Origin: Chloroflexota bacterium | GTDB lineage: Bacteria > Chloroflexota > Limnocylindria > QHBO01 | Assembly (NCBI GenBank): GCA_025699005.1 | Contig: JAILWI010000006.1 | Coordinates: 1 to 64,000, forward strand | Reading direction: 5' to 3' | Length of the DNA stretch: 64,000 nucleotides | Shown: positions 1 to 9,051 of the stretch, one piece after another | How positions within the stretch are numbered: position 1 is the stretch's first letter | Layout: each line of letters begins with the position of its first letter | Made by a program: the position numbers and the translations under genes | Notes under the pieces: generated by a model | Told to the model about the DNA's origin: nothing | Database searches by the model: none | Seen by the model: the letters and a program-made list of their open reading frames with translations, nothing else

Positions 1-141
1 GTGTGTTTTTCCTCTTCCAGCCGTTTAGCGGGGGGCGCCCCCGGGCCTCAGTGGCGTTGGGGTGCCCCGCCGGGGTTTGCTGCGCGGTGGGGCCTGGGGG
101 GGGGGGGGGGGGGCCACACCCCCCCCCCCCCGCTTCTCGGT
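1..141. other. Low-complexity edge with G18 and C13 runs
   Basis: No gene is supported here. Eighteen consecutive G (96-113) are followed by five bases and thirteen consecutive C (119-131); several shorter G/C runs lie in 35-80. The runs are complementary and could form an all-GC hairpin just 3' of the stop codon of the minus-strand gene ending at 142. They could equally be an assembly artefact at a contig end, which I consider as likely as a real terminator. Confidence 0.6.
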
Positions 142-1098
142 TCAGCCCCCGGCGGATGGCTGGGATGTCGGACGAGGGTGCTGTCCCCGCGGTCCTTCAT
201 CCGCCTGCTCGGTCGCCGCCTCCCCCGTTTCACGGTCACCGGTACGCTCCTCGACCTGCTCGTCTGCCTCCGGCGTGGGCTGCACCGGAGCGGTCACGCC
301 CCCGGAAATGGGAGCTCGGGGGTCGGAGGAGCCGGCGCCTGTCGCACGGCCGGGCGCCGCGCTTGGTGGAGCGGATGCCCTTGGTCCTTCTCCAGCCGCC
401 GCGTTGACGCCCGCGGGATGCTCCGCCGCGCCCCCCGTGCCCCGCTCGGGCGGCGCGGGCGTCGCAGAGGCCGATGATGCGGTCGCCCAAACGGGCCCGA
501 TGACCTCTTGCGAGCCCGCTGGCAGGTGGTGGACATACGCATCGAGAACGGCGAGCTCGCTTTCCGCATGCTCCCCTCCAATGGATCCCGAAGCCCCGAT
601 TGCGTGGCGCAGGCGTGCCACGCCATCCGCGATGGCGGGCTCGAGGGCTGCCGCTTCCGACGGCCGGCCTGAGGCGACCAGCCGCGCCATTTCTTCGAGA
701 CGCTCTCCAACCACATCGGCGGCAAGGAAGGGGTGCAGCCGCGCCGGCACCGCGTCGAACCGCAGCGCCTCCACTCGCAGCTTCAGTCCGTACAGGGGAT
801 CCCCGGGGAGCGCGTACTGCGACGAGCCGAGGGCGGTGGCCGCACTTGCGGCGAGCGTGACACTCGCGATCAGGACCGCGCGTCCGAGCCGGCCCATCTG
901 GCGCGATTGCCGGCGCTCGCCGATATCCTCGGCGATCCGCTCCCGGGTGGCCACATAGCGGTTGATGGCATGGCCACGAAGTCGTCGGCGGAAGTGCGGA
1001 TCGGGCGTCACCTGCGCGCGCAGGGTCTTGAGGCGGCGCTCGACGGCAACGTCGAGGTCGGCATTTGCCGGTCGGATCGGCCTCGTGAAGAGACTCAC
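142..1098 (-). CDS. DUF5667 membrane protein, probable partner of the ECF sigma factor
   Basis: A 318-residue protein starting at a GTG that overlaps the sigma gene stop (GTGA). Residues 1-70 are a basic, Arg-rich cytoplasmic part, residues 72-91 a single membrane helix, and residues 96-107 (ALPGDPLYGLKL) match the hallmark of DUF5667 domains, which in Actinobacteria and Chloroflexota are found next to ECF sigma genes. After about residue 205 it becomes a Pro/Ala/Gly/Glu-rich, probably disordered, extracytoplasmic tail. Position and translational coupling suggest it senses envelope conditions and modulates the sigma factor, but no classical zinc anti-sigma motif is visible, so that role is inference. 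The stop lies beside the homopolymer edge, so the extreme C-terminus could be affected by sequence error. Confidence 0.75.
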   Translation of the reverse strand: MSLFTRPIRPANADLDVAVERRLKTLRAQVTPDPHFRRRLRGHAINRYVATRERIAEDIGERRQSRQMGRLGRAVLIASVTLAASAATALGSSQYALPGDPLYGLKLRVEALRFDAVPARLHPFLAADVVGERLEEMARLVASGRPSEAAALEPAIADGVARLRHAIGASGSIGGEHAESELAVLDAYVHHLPAGSQEVIGPVWATASSASATPAPPERGTGGAAEHPAGVNAAAGEGPRASAPPSAAPGRATGAGSSDPRAPISGGVTAPVQPTPEADEQVEERTGDRETGEAATEQADEGPRGQHPRPTSQPSAGG

Positions 1099-1724
1099 CG
1101 CGCATCCGCCCGAGCGAGATGGCGGCGCAGCGACTCGATCGCGCGGAAGGTCAGGCCGCGGATCGTTCCGGCGCGACGGCCCATGACGGCGGCCGCCTCC
1201 TCGGCGGAGAGGCCGACCGCATAGCGGAGGGCGATCGCCTCCTGCTGGTCCGGCGTGAGAAGGCGGATCGCGTCGCGGAGCTCTCGGATCTCCTCACCCC
1301 GCAGCGACTGGTCCTCGAGGGGAGTGTCACCGCTCGGCTCGGCGATCGAGCCCAGCGGCTCAGTCGGGCGGCGCCGACGCTGATGATCGATCACTGCGTT
1401 CCGCGCAATCCGATAGGCCCAGGCCGCGAATGGCCGCCCCGTGACGCGATAGCGTGGCAGAGCGGTGACGATGCGCTCGAACACGAGCTGCGTCAGGTCC
1501 TCGGCATCCTCGCGATGTCGAACCCGAACGGCCACGTAGCGGTAGATCGGATCCACGAGCGCGTCATAGAGACGCCCGACTGCCTCGACCTCACCCGCAG
1601 CGGCCGCAATCGCCAGCTCGTCGACGGTCGCCTCTGCCGGCGGCCGAGCGACCGCCGGGCGCGGGAGCGCATCGGCGTCGACCAGGGTCGCCCGCAGGGT
1701 GGCTTCGAACGATCGCTCAGTCAT
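1095..1724 (-). CDS. ECF-type RNA polymerase sigma factor
   Basis: A 209-residue sigma-70 family protein. Region 2 spans about residues 48-118 with the core-binding DAEDLTQ stretch (73-79) and a WAYRIARN segment typical of ECF region 2.3/2.4; region 4 spans about 148-202 with an HTH. An Ala/Pro-rich N-terminal extension of some 45 residues precedes region 2. It would direct RNA polymerase to a small regulon. It is the first gene of a two-gene unit with the DUF5667 protein (overlap of 4 bases). A TAGGGT box on the minus strand (1761-1766) 36 nt upstream could be its -10 element. The targets cannot be deduced from the sequence. Confidence 0.9.
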   Translation of the reverse strand: MTERSFEATLRATLVDADALPRPAVARPPAEATVDELAIAAAAGEVEAVGRLYDALVDPIYRYVAVRVRHREDAEDLTQLVFERIVTALPRYRVTGRPFAAWAYRIARNAVIDHQRRRRPTEPLGSIAEPSGDTPLEDQSLRGEEIRELRDAIRLLTPDQQEAIALRYAVGLSAEEAAAVMGRRAGTIRGLTFRAIESLRRHLARADAR

Positions 1725-1795
1725 CGGGACAGCACGCTGGGAACGGGATCGGTGGTCGCAACCCTAGCACCGGGCTGGGGCCGAATCATCCGGCA

Positions 1796-1813
1796 CGGTG
1801 CATCGGCGCACCG
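1796..1813 (-). terminator. Short hairpin after kbl
   Basis: Six-base arms (cggtgc 1796-1801 and gcaccg 1808-1813) with a six-base loop lie 12 bases downstream of the kbl stop. No T-tract follows. It is a weak candidate for a terminator of the FAH-tdh-kbl operon. Confidence 0.3.
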
Positions 1814-1824
1814 GAGAACCAGCG

Positions 1825-3033
<1,209 letters not shown>

Positions 3034-3052
3034 GACGGTCAGTCTAGATCGG

Positions 3053-4102
3053 CTACGGGCGCAGGACGACCTTGCCGGCGTGGCGCGACGCGATGAGGTC
3101 GAACGCCTGCGGCCAGTCGGCGAGGTCCAGGCGATGGGTGATGATCGGCTGAACGTCGAGGTCGCCCGAGCGGAGCAGTGCCTGCGTCCGATCCCAGGTG
3201 TCGTAGATGCGACGGCCGAAGATGCCGTGGAGGCGGATGCCCTGCATGATCACCCGCTCGGACAGGTCGATCGGCACCGGCTCACTGAAGATGCCCAGCA
3301 GGCTGACCCGACCGCCCCGCGTCGTGAGGCGCAGCGCCTGGTCGAGGGCAGGCGGGGCGCCGCTCATCTCGAGCACGACCTCCACCCCGTCCCCGCCGGT
3401 CGCCTCGAGGATTCGCTCCTCGGTGGCGGGATCGCTGGCGTCGAGCGCCAGGTCGGCTCCCATCGTCCGCGCCAGCTCCAGCCGGTAGGCCTCGGTATCG
3501 GTGGCGACGACGAGGGAGGCCCCGGCCGCCTTCGCGATGCCGACGGCGCACAGGCCGATGGGTCCGCATCCGGTGACGAGGACCGCGCGCCCCTCGATTG
3601 GCTCGACGAAGGCAGCGTGGACGGCGTTGCCCATCGGCTCCTGGAGGGCGACGACCGCCGGATCCAGACCGTTCGACTCGATCGCGTTCGTCTCCGGGAT
3701 GACGACGTGCTCGGCGAAGCCCCCGTCGGTGTGAACGCCGATCACCCGCAGGTTCCGGCAGAGGTGCTCGTCGCCGCGCCGGCACTGGGCACAGGTCCAG
3801 TCGACCAGATGCGACTCGACGCCGACGAGGTCGCCCTCCTTCACACGGCTGACCTCGGGACCTGTCGAAACGACGGTTCCGGCCAGCTCGTGGCCCAGGA
3901 TGCGCGGCGGGGCGAGGTTCTCCGCCGCCCAGTCGTCCCAGGTGAAGAGATGGTGATCGGTGCCGCAGATGCTGGCGGCATCCACGCGCAGCAGCACTTC
4001 CCCGCGCCCCGGGACGGGCACCGGACGCTCCACCAGCTCGAGCCCCGGACCCGGAGCCGTCTTGGCGAGGGCACGCATCGCCGGTCGCGGAGAGGCTGTC
4101 AT
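3053..4102 (-). CDS. tdh: L-threonine 3-dehydrogenase
   Basis: A 349-residue zinc-dependent medium-chain dehydrogenase that oxidises L-threonine to 2-amino-3-oxobutyrate with NAD. The catalytic-zinc region shows C46-G-T-D-H and GHE (70-72); the Rossmann motif is VTGCGPIG. The structural-zinc lobe has C104, C107 and C115, but the position of the first of the usual four cysteines is D101, a substitution that can still bind zinc in some relatives. Its ATG overlaps the stop of the FAH-family gene (ATGA), and kbl follows directly, so product and next enzyme are made together. Sorbitol/butanediol dehydrogenase is an alternative that the context argues against. Confidence 0.9.
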   Translation of the reverse strand: MTASPRPAMRALAKTAPGPGLELVERPVPVPGRGEVLLRVDAASICGTDHHLFTWDDWAAENLAPPRILGHELAGTVVSTGPEVSRVKEGDLVGVESHLVDWTCAQCRRGDEHLCRNLRVIGVHTDGGFAEHVVIPETNAIESNGLDPAVVALQEPMGNAVHAAFVEPIEGRAVLVTGCGPIGLCAVGIAKAAGASLVVATDTEAYRLELARTMGADLALDASDPATEERILEATGGDGVEVVLEMSGAPPALDQALRLTTRGGRVSLLGIFSEPVPIDLSERVIMQGIRLHGIFGRRIYDTWDRTQALLRSGDLDVQPIITHRLDLADWPQAFDLIASRHAGKVVLRP

Positions 4103-5001
4103 CGCGTCGCGTCGAGCTCGCCGATGCCGGCGGCCGACTCGTGGTCATCGCTGCGAGGCAGGGCGTCGCGCACGGTGTTCTCGAGGATGCCGATGCCCTC
4201 GATCTCGAGGCGCATCGCGTCGCCGTCGGCGAGGTAGCGGGGCGGCTGCTGGTAATGACCCACCCCGGCCGGCGTCCCCGTCGCGATCACGTCGCCCGGC
4301 TCGAGCGTGATCGTCTGCGACGCGAACGCGACGATCGTCGCCACGTCGAACACCATCTCGGCGGTCGTCGAATCCTGCCACGCCTCGCCGTTGACCCAGG
4401 AGCGGAGCCGCAGCGCCTGGGGATCGGAGATGTCGTCAGCCGTGACCACGGCCGGCCCCATCGGGGCGAAGCCATCAGACCCCTTGGCCCGCAGCCACTG
4501 CCGGTCCTCCTTTTGGAGATCGCGCATCGTGACATCGTTGACGATCGTGTATCCGAAGACGTGCTCGAGCGCCTCGGCGCGGCCGATGCGCGAGGCTCGC
4601 CGGCCGATGACGACGCCGAGCTCGCACTCGAGGTCGAGCTTCTCGGTGGCCCGTGGCCGGGTGATCGAGGCGCCGGGGTCAGCGACGGCATTCGCGAACT
4701 TGCTGAACAGCATCGGGTATGCGGGCGGGTCGATCGACTGCTCGCGGCAATGGTCGTGGTAGTTCAGGCCGACGCAGATGATCTTGCCTGGCCGTGCGAT
4801 CGGCGCCCGTGGCACGTCGTCGTCCGCGAGCTCCACCACGGGACCATCGATCTCGCGCAGCCGGTCAGCGGTGATGCCCGCGGCCAGGAGCTCTCCCACG
4901 TCGGTGGCGCCCGTGGCCTCGGTGAGATCGCGAAGGTGGCCGTCGCGTCGCACGGCGAGGCGCCGCGGGCGCCCGTCGGACGCGTGGGAGATCAGCTGCA
5001 C
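4099..5001 (-). CDS. Fumarylacetoacetate hydrolase family protein
   Basis: A 300-residue FAH-superfamily protein. An N-terminal domain (about 1-68) is followed by the catalytic fold beginning GKIICVGLNY (72-81). The metal ligands are recognisable as E125 and E127 in DLECELG and D156 in NDVTMRD. Such enzymes hydrolyse acylpyruvates or act on ring-cleavage products. A tyrosine role is possible because HPPD is encoded at 60352, but size and sequence resemble the short acylpyruvase/2-oxo-hydratase class more than the long FAH of tyrosine catabolism, so the substrate is open. The GTG at 5001 is chosen because a minus-strand TATACT box lies 7 nt upstream, while a longer start would run into the neighbouring gene. 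First gene of the operon with tdh and kbl. Confidence 0.85.
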   Translation of the reverse strand: MQLISHASDGRPRRLAVRRDGHLRDLTEATGATDVGELLAAGITADRLREIDGPVVELADDDVPRAPIARPGKIICVGLNYHDHCREQSIDPPAYPMLFSKFANAVADPGASITRPRATEKLDLECELGVVIGRRASRIGRAEALEHVFGYTIVNDVTMRDLQKEDRQWLRAKGSDGFAPMGPAVVTADDISDPQALRLRSWVNGEAWQDSTTAEMVFDVATIVAFASQTITLEPGDVIATGTPAGVGHYQQPPRYLADGDAMRLEIEGIGILENTVRDALPRSDDHESAAGIGELDATR

Positions 5002-5008
5002 GCGGCCG

Positions 5009-5014
5009 AGTATA
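5009..5014 (-). promoter_or_regulatory. Leaderless -10 box of the FAH-tdh-kbl operon
   Basis: TATACT on the minus strand, 7 nt before the GTG at 5001. Transcription would start at or within a base or two of the start codon. No ribosome-binding site precedes this start. Confidence 0.6.
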
Positions 5015-5020
5015 GGGAGG

Positions 5021-5437
5021 TCACGGCTCGCTGAAGTACCTGCGCGAGGCCGGTCGGAGCAGGCCGGCGACGAGGCCGATGGTGAGCACGGCACCCAGGG
5101 GTACGGTGAGCAGGTACCAGCCGTTGGCCGCGGCTGGCGGCATCTCGAGCAGCACGGGCGGGAGCCCGGCCAGGATCGGGACCGGCAGAAAAGCGATCGC
5201 CACCGCGAACCGATGCGCGATCCGCTTCCGCTGAAGCGCGGTCGTCACCCCGAACAGCACGGCGGCGAGCTCGAGCATCATGAAGATGCCGAGGATGCTG
5301 AACGGCGCCCGCTCGCTGAAATCGACGAACTGCACGATCCGCCCGAGCAGCAGCCCGGTGATGGCGAGCAGCGCCAAGGCCCAGGCGAACCACAGGCGCA
5401 CGGCGAGCGGGGTGGGGACGTCGGAAGGCGGGGACAT
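5021..5437 (-). CDS. Small four-helix membrane protein, function unknown
   Basis: A 138-residue protein with four predicted membrane segments (approximately residues 13-31, 44-66, 78-100 and 108-128) and short polar ends. I do not recognise a family. The ATG at 5437 is chosen over upstream candidates because a TAGGAT box sits 8 nt upstream on the same strand, the spacing seen at many genes of this window. It stands between the FAH operon and the divergent lacI-type gene; nothing links it functionally to either. Confidence 0.6.
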   Translation of the reverse strand: MSPPSDVPTPLAVRLWFAWALALLAITGLLLGRIVQFVDFSERAPFSILGIFMMLELAAVLFGVTTALQRKRIAHRFAVAIAFLPVPILAGLPPVLLEMPPAAANGWYLLTVPLGAVLTIGLVAGLLRPASRRYFSEP

Positions 5438-5445
5438 GCGGAGCG

Positions 5446-5451
5446 ATCCTA
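5446..5451 (-). promoter_or_regulatory. Leaderless -10 box of the small membrane protein gene
   Basis: TAGGAT on the minus strand, 8 nt upstream of the ATG at 5437. Confidence 0.5.
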
Positions 5452-5493
5452 GCAAGTCGGAGCGTTCTCCCTCCCGAACGTCGCAGAGATTCC

Positions 5494-5523
5494 TTGACAT
5501 GCAGCACACGCACCGCGTAGAGT
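5494..5523 (+). promoter_or_regulatory. Sigma-70 promoter of the lacI-mal operon
   Basis: A perfect TTGACA (-35, 5494-5499) and TAGAGT (-10, 5518-5523) separated by 18 bp. It is the best sigma-70-type promoter seen in the window. Transcription should start near 5530, inside or next to the twin operator, giving a 5' leader of about 65 nt before the lacI-type gene. Confidence 0.75.
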
Positions 5524-5531
5524 CGCTCGCC

Positions 5532-5556
5532 TAAACCGGTTCACTAAAACGGTTTA
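5532..5556 (+). promoter_or_regulatory. Tandem LacI-type operators
   Basis: Two imperfect palindromes with the central CG typical of LacI/GalR operators: taaac-CG-gttca (5532-5543) and taaaa-CG-gttta (5545-5556), centres 13 bp apart. They lie just downstream of the -10 box and 41 bp before the lacI-type start, where bound repressor would block transcription. The natural reading is autoregulation plus control of the mal genes by the adjacent regulator. Confidence 0.7.
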
Positions 5557-5596
5557 CGGAGTCGCAGGACATTCCCCAGCCTCAGAACGGAGCACC

Positions 5597-6697
5597 GTGG
5601 CCCGACCCCGTATCGACGATGTGGCCCGCGCGGCTGGTGTCAGCAAGACCGCGGTCAGCTTCGCGTTCAACCAGCCGGACAACCTCAATGCCGCGACACG
5701 CGAGCGAATCCTGGCTGCGGCTGCCGAGCTCGGCTACCTGCCCTCCCCCATCGCGCGGCGCCTCGCATCCCGCCGGACCGATCAGATCGGCCTCGTCGTG
5801 CCCCAGGCGACGCATCACGTGTTCGCCAACCCATTCCTCCCGGAGCTTCTGCGCGGCATCGGCGACGTGTGCGACGCCGAGGGGATCTCCCTGGTCATCG
5901 TGCCGCCGGTCGGTGGATCGATCGCCCGGGCGGTCGAGGGCGCCCTCGTCGACGGCCTCGTGCTGCTGGGCCTCGAGCCCGACCATGTGGAGCTCGAGCT
6001 GGTGCGCAAGTCGGGCATGCCGGTGGTCGCCCTGGACGTCGACAGCTGGGAGGACGCCGGCGTGATCTCGGTCGACGAGGCGGGGGGCGCAGACGCGGCC
6101 GCGCGACATCTCTACACGCTCGGCCACCGCGACGTGGCGGTCGTGCTCATCGCGGAGCATCCCGACTCGGGGGTCGACGAGAGCCGCGGGATCTCGGCAC
6201 GGCGGCTGCGCGGCATTCGCGATGGGTTCGACGCGGCGGCACGCGAGACCGGGGGAGCGGAGGTCCAGGTGCGGATCCTGTCGTCGACGGTCTCGGAGGA
6301 CGGCGGGCGGGCGGCATTCGCCGAGCTCCAGGCCGACGGACTCCCGTCCGCGATCATCGCCATCACCGACATCACCGCCATCGGCATCCTGCTGGCGGCG
6401 CGTGAGGCCGGCATCTCCGTCCCCGACAGGCTGTCGGTCGTCGGCTACGACGACGTCCCGGCCTCGGCATGGACACAGCCGGCATTGACGACGGTCCATC
6501 AGCCGATCCGCGAGAAGGGACGGCTCGCGGCCCAGCGGCTGGTGGATTTGCTGCGCGGTCGCGAGAGCCGCCAGCTTGGCACCGAGCTCCTGGCGACCCG
6601 CCTGGTCGTCCGGGGCTCCACGGCACCGGCCGCCGACGGCCGACACCCCTCCGACGCGCGAGCATCCCCGGGGGGAGGAGGTGTCGCCCATCCCTGA
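5597..6697 (+). CDS. LacI family transcriptional regulator of maltodextrin uptake
   Basis: A 366-residue regulator starting at GTG. Residues 3-24 (RIDDVARAAGVSKTAVSFAF) are the LacI helix-turn-helix, with the hinge helix around 48-60 (SPIARRLASRR). The rest is a periplasmic-binding-like effector domain ending near residue 345, followed by a low-complexity tail of about 20 residues. It lies upstream of and in line with a maltose-type ABC transporter and a GH13 enzyme, so maltodextrin-like sugars are the expected inducers. The twin operator in its own promoter suggests autorepression. Confidence 0.92.
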   Translation: MARPRIDDVARAAGVSKTAVSFAFNQPDNLNAATRERILAAAAELGYLPSPIARRLASRRTDQIGLVVPQATHHVFANPFLPELLRGIGDVCDAEGISLVIVPPVGGSIARAVEGALVDGLVLLGLEPDHVELELVRKSGMPVVALDVDSWEDAGVISVDEAGGADAAARHLYTLGHRDVAVVLIAEHPDSGVDESRGISARRLRGIRDGFDAAARETGGAEVQVRILSSTVSEDGGRAAFAELQADGLPSAIIAITDITAIGILLAAREAGISVPDRLSVVGYDDVPASAWTQPALTTVHQPIREKGRLAAQRLVDLLRGRESRQLGTELLATRLVVRGSTAPAADGRHPSDARASPGGGGVAHP

Positions 6698-6746
6698 CCC
6701 GTCATCGGACCAGCAACGAAGCAACCACAACGAGGAACCACTTTCC

Positions 6747-8072
6747 ATGAACCTGAAGCTCCACCGTACGATCCTGCCGGTCGGCATGGTCGCCGCACTC
6801 GCCCTCTCGGCGTGCGCCGGGGGCGGCACCTCCGAGAGCGCCGACGCCAGCGATCCAGCCACCTCGGCGGATCCGTCCACCGCGTGCAGCGGCGTCGACT
6901 CGCTGACTTTCACCCACACGATGAACGACCAGGAGTCGCCGGTCATCGCCGAGATCGCCGAAGCCTTCGAGGGAACGAGCGTCGAGGTGACGCAGATCCC
7001 GTTCGACGGGGCGCAGCAGGCGTACGACCAGCAGGCTGCTGGCGGCGAAGCGCCTGACGTCTTCCGCGCGGAGATCGCCTGGATCGCCGACTACGCGGAC
7101 AAGGGCTATCTGCTCGATCTGACGAGCATGATCCCCCAGGCCGACTGGGACGACTTCCTGCCCGGTCCCCTGGCCTACGGCCAGTGGCAGGGCGGTACGT
7201 ACGCCGTGCCGCAGGTCACCGACGCCCTCGCGCTCATGTACAACAAGTCCATGTTCGAAGAGGCGAGCGTCGAGGCGCCCGCCACGATGGACGACTTCAT
7301 CGCTGCCGGTGAGACGCTCCAAACGGAGCTCGGCCTCGAGAACGCGTTCTACATGCGCGGCGACGCGTACTGGCTGCAGCCCTTCCTGTGGGCGTTCGGC
7401 GGCGGGCTCTTGACCGTCGACGACGAGGGCCAGGTCACCGAGATCCTGGTGAACAACGACGGGTCGGTCGCTGGCCTCGAGTTCCTCCTGAGCGACGTGC
7501 TCGGCACCATCGCGCCCGCGGACGTCGACTTCGCGAACGACTACGGAAACGCCATGACCGCCTTCAAGGAGGGCGAGGTCGCCATGATCTTCAACGGACC
7601 ATGGTCGACCGCCGACGTCCTCTCGGGCAGCGAGTTCGCCGATCCCGAGAACCTGGGCATCGCCGTCATTCCGGCCGGGCCGGATGGCGACAAGGGATCG
7701 CCGATCGGCGGACACAGCTACGTGCTGTACGCCGGCATGGACGAGGCGAAGCAGGAGTGCGCCGCGGCGTTCGTCCAGTACCTCAGCTCGGCGGAGAACC
7801 AGGGTCGCCTGGCTACCGAGCTCAACCTTCTCCCGACCCGCTCGAGCGCGTACGAGCTTCCGGACGTGGCCGACAACCGGCTGATCGCCGACTTCGGCAC
7901 CGTGATCGAGAACGCCACGGCGCGCCCGGTCGTCCCGGAGGGCGGCGGGATCTACGCCGACTTCGGGCCGAACTTCCAGGCGGCCTGGACCGGTGACAAG
8001 GAGCCCCAGCAGGCGCTCGACGACGTCGCCGCGGCGTGGGAGACCCTTCTCGGAGACCGGCTCGCGCAGTAG
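6747..8072 (+). CDS. Maltose/maltodextrin-type extracellular solute-binding lipoprotein
   Basis: A 441-residue family 1 solute-binding protein. It starts at the ATG 6747 with a GAGGAA ribosome-binding site 9 nt upstream, giving a proper lipoprotein signal (lipobox LSAC, Cys about residue 23), so the mature protein is tethered outside the membrane. An Asp/Ser/Thr-rich linker follows, then the MalE-like two-lobe fold with the conserved segments YAVPQVTDALALMYNKSMF and EVAMIFNGPWS. It would capture maltose, maltodextrin or trehalose for the two permeases downstream. A strong hairpin (8088-8116) follows the stop and probably protects this abundant message. Confidence 0.88.
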   Translation: MNLKLHRTILPVGMVAALALSACAGGGTSESADASDPATSADPSTACSGVDSLTFTHTMNDQESPVIAEIAEAFEGTSVEVTQIPFDGAQQAYDQQAAGGEAPDVFRAEIAWIADYADKGYLLDLTSMIPQADWDDFLPGPLAYGQWQGGTYAVPQVTDALALMYNKSMFEEASVEAPATMDDFIAAGETLQTELGLENAFYMRGDAYWLQPFLWAFGGGLLTVDDEGQVTEILVNNDGSVAGLEFLLSDVLGTIAPADVDFANDYGNAMTAFKEGEVAMIFNGPWSTADVLSGSEFADPENLGIAVIPAGPDGDKGSPIGGHSYVLYAGMDEAKQECAAAFVQYLSSAENQGRLATELNLLPTRSSAYELPDVADNRLIADFGTVIENATARPVVPEGGGIYADFGPNFQAAWTGDKEPQQALDDVAAAWETLLGDRLAQ

Positions 8073-8087
8073 AGTCGGACCGCTGTT

Positions 8088-8116
8088 CCCGGGCCGGGCG
8101 CCACGCCCGGTCCGGG
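8088..8116 (+). terminator. Intra-operon hairpin between binding protein and permease genes
   Basis: Thirteen-base arms (8088-8100 and 8104-8116), complementary except for one G-T pair, with a three-base loop and no following T-run. It is in the position where REP-like elements in other malE-malF operons stabilise the upstream message and reduce downstream expression. Its core resembles the bidirectional hairpin at 25406-25430. Confidence 0.65.
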
Positions 8117-8163
8117 AGCCGTCGCCCACGTCACCTTGACCCCACGACACAGGAGAAGCCCCG

Positions 8164-9051
8164 ATGCGTGAGCGGATGTGGGTGGCCTACGCCTTCCTGG
8201 CGCCGGTCGCCGTGGTGATGGCCGTGATCGTCATCTACCCGCTCATCGGATCGGTCGTCTCCAGCTTCACCGACCTCGACCGCAGCAACTCGGCGACCGT
8301 CTTCCGGCCCGGCTCGGAGGAGTTCGTCGGGATCGACAACTACGTCACGGTGCTGACCAGTGAGGAGTTCCGTGGCCGCCTGACCTGGACGGTCGTGTGG
8401 ACGGCCGCCAACGTCTTCTTCCACTTCACCTTCGGGCTCGGGCTTGCCCTGCTGCTGAACCAGCGCTTCCGGGGACGGACCGTGTATCGGCTCATCCTCA
8501 TGCTGCCCTGGGCCGTGCCGGCCTTCATCAGCGCGGTCAGCTGGCGCTACATCTTCAACGGCGAGTACGGGGTCCTGAACCTGTTCCTCGAGGGCTTCGG
8601 CATCGACGGGCCGAACTGGCTGTCCGATCCCTTCTGGGCATACGTCGCGCCGATCATCGTCAACGTCTGGCTCGGCGTGCCGTTCATGATGGTGGCGCTG
8701 CTCGGCGGCATGCAGTCGATCCCGGCCGACCTCTACGAGGCGGCGCGCGTCGACGGAGCGAACCGCCGCCAGGCGTTCTGGAACGTCACGATCCCGCAGC
8801 TCAAGTCGGTGTCGGTGGCCGTGACCATGCTCGGCATCATCTGGACCTTCAACCTGTTCGTCGTCATCTTCCTGACGACCGGCGGCGGTCCGGGCGGGCG
8901 CACCGACATCCTCGTCACCGAGTCGTTCAACCTGTTCCAGGCCGGCCAGTACGCGATCGCGGCGACCTACTCGGTCATCATCCTGTCGCTGCTGCTCGTG
9001 TTCGTCACCTTCTACCAACGGATCTTTCGCACCGAGGACGTGGCCCGATGA
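8164..9051 (+). CDS. Sugar ABC transporter permease, MalF type
   Basis: A 295-residue inner-membrane permease with about six membrane helices. The cytoplasmic EAA loop, which docks to the ATPase, is present as YEAARVDGANRRQAFW near residues 194-209. It is the short form without the large periplasmic insertion of E. coli MalF. A purine-rich GGAGAAG lies just upstream of the ATG. The stop overlaps the start of the second permease (ATGA), so the two are made in equal amounts and form the heterodimeric channel. Confidence 0.9.
   Translation: MRERMWVAYAFLAPVAVVMAVIVIYPLIGSVVSSFTDLDRSNSATVFRPGSEEFVGIDNYVTVLTSEEFRGRLTWTVVWTAANVFFHFTFGLGLALLLNQRFRGRTVYRLILMLPWAVPAFISAVSWRYIFNGEYGVLNLFLEGFGIDGPNWLSDPFWAYVAPIIVNVWLGVPFMMVALLGGMQSIPADLYEAARVDGANRRQAFWNVTIPQLKSVSVAVTMLGIIWTFNLFVVIFLTTGGGPGGRTDILVTESFNLFQAGQYAIAATYSVIILSLLLVFVTFYQRIFRTEDVAR

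Noticed and set aside
62-958. Long plus-strand frames opposite the DUF5667 gene
   Set aside because: They are antisense to a gene with a recognisable domain and coupled to a sigma factor; their composition (Arg/Ala/Ser-rich) is that of high-GC shadow frames.
5582-6946. Minus-strand 454-codon frame over the lacI-type gene
   Set aside because: The plus strand encodes a clear LacI protein; the reverse frame shows no domain and spans the following gene start.
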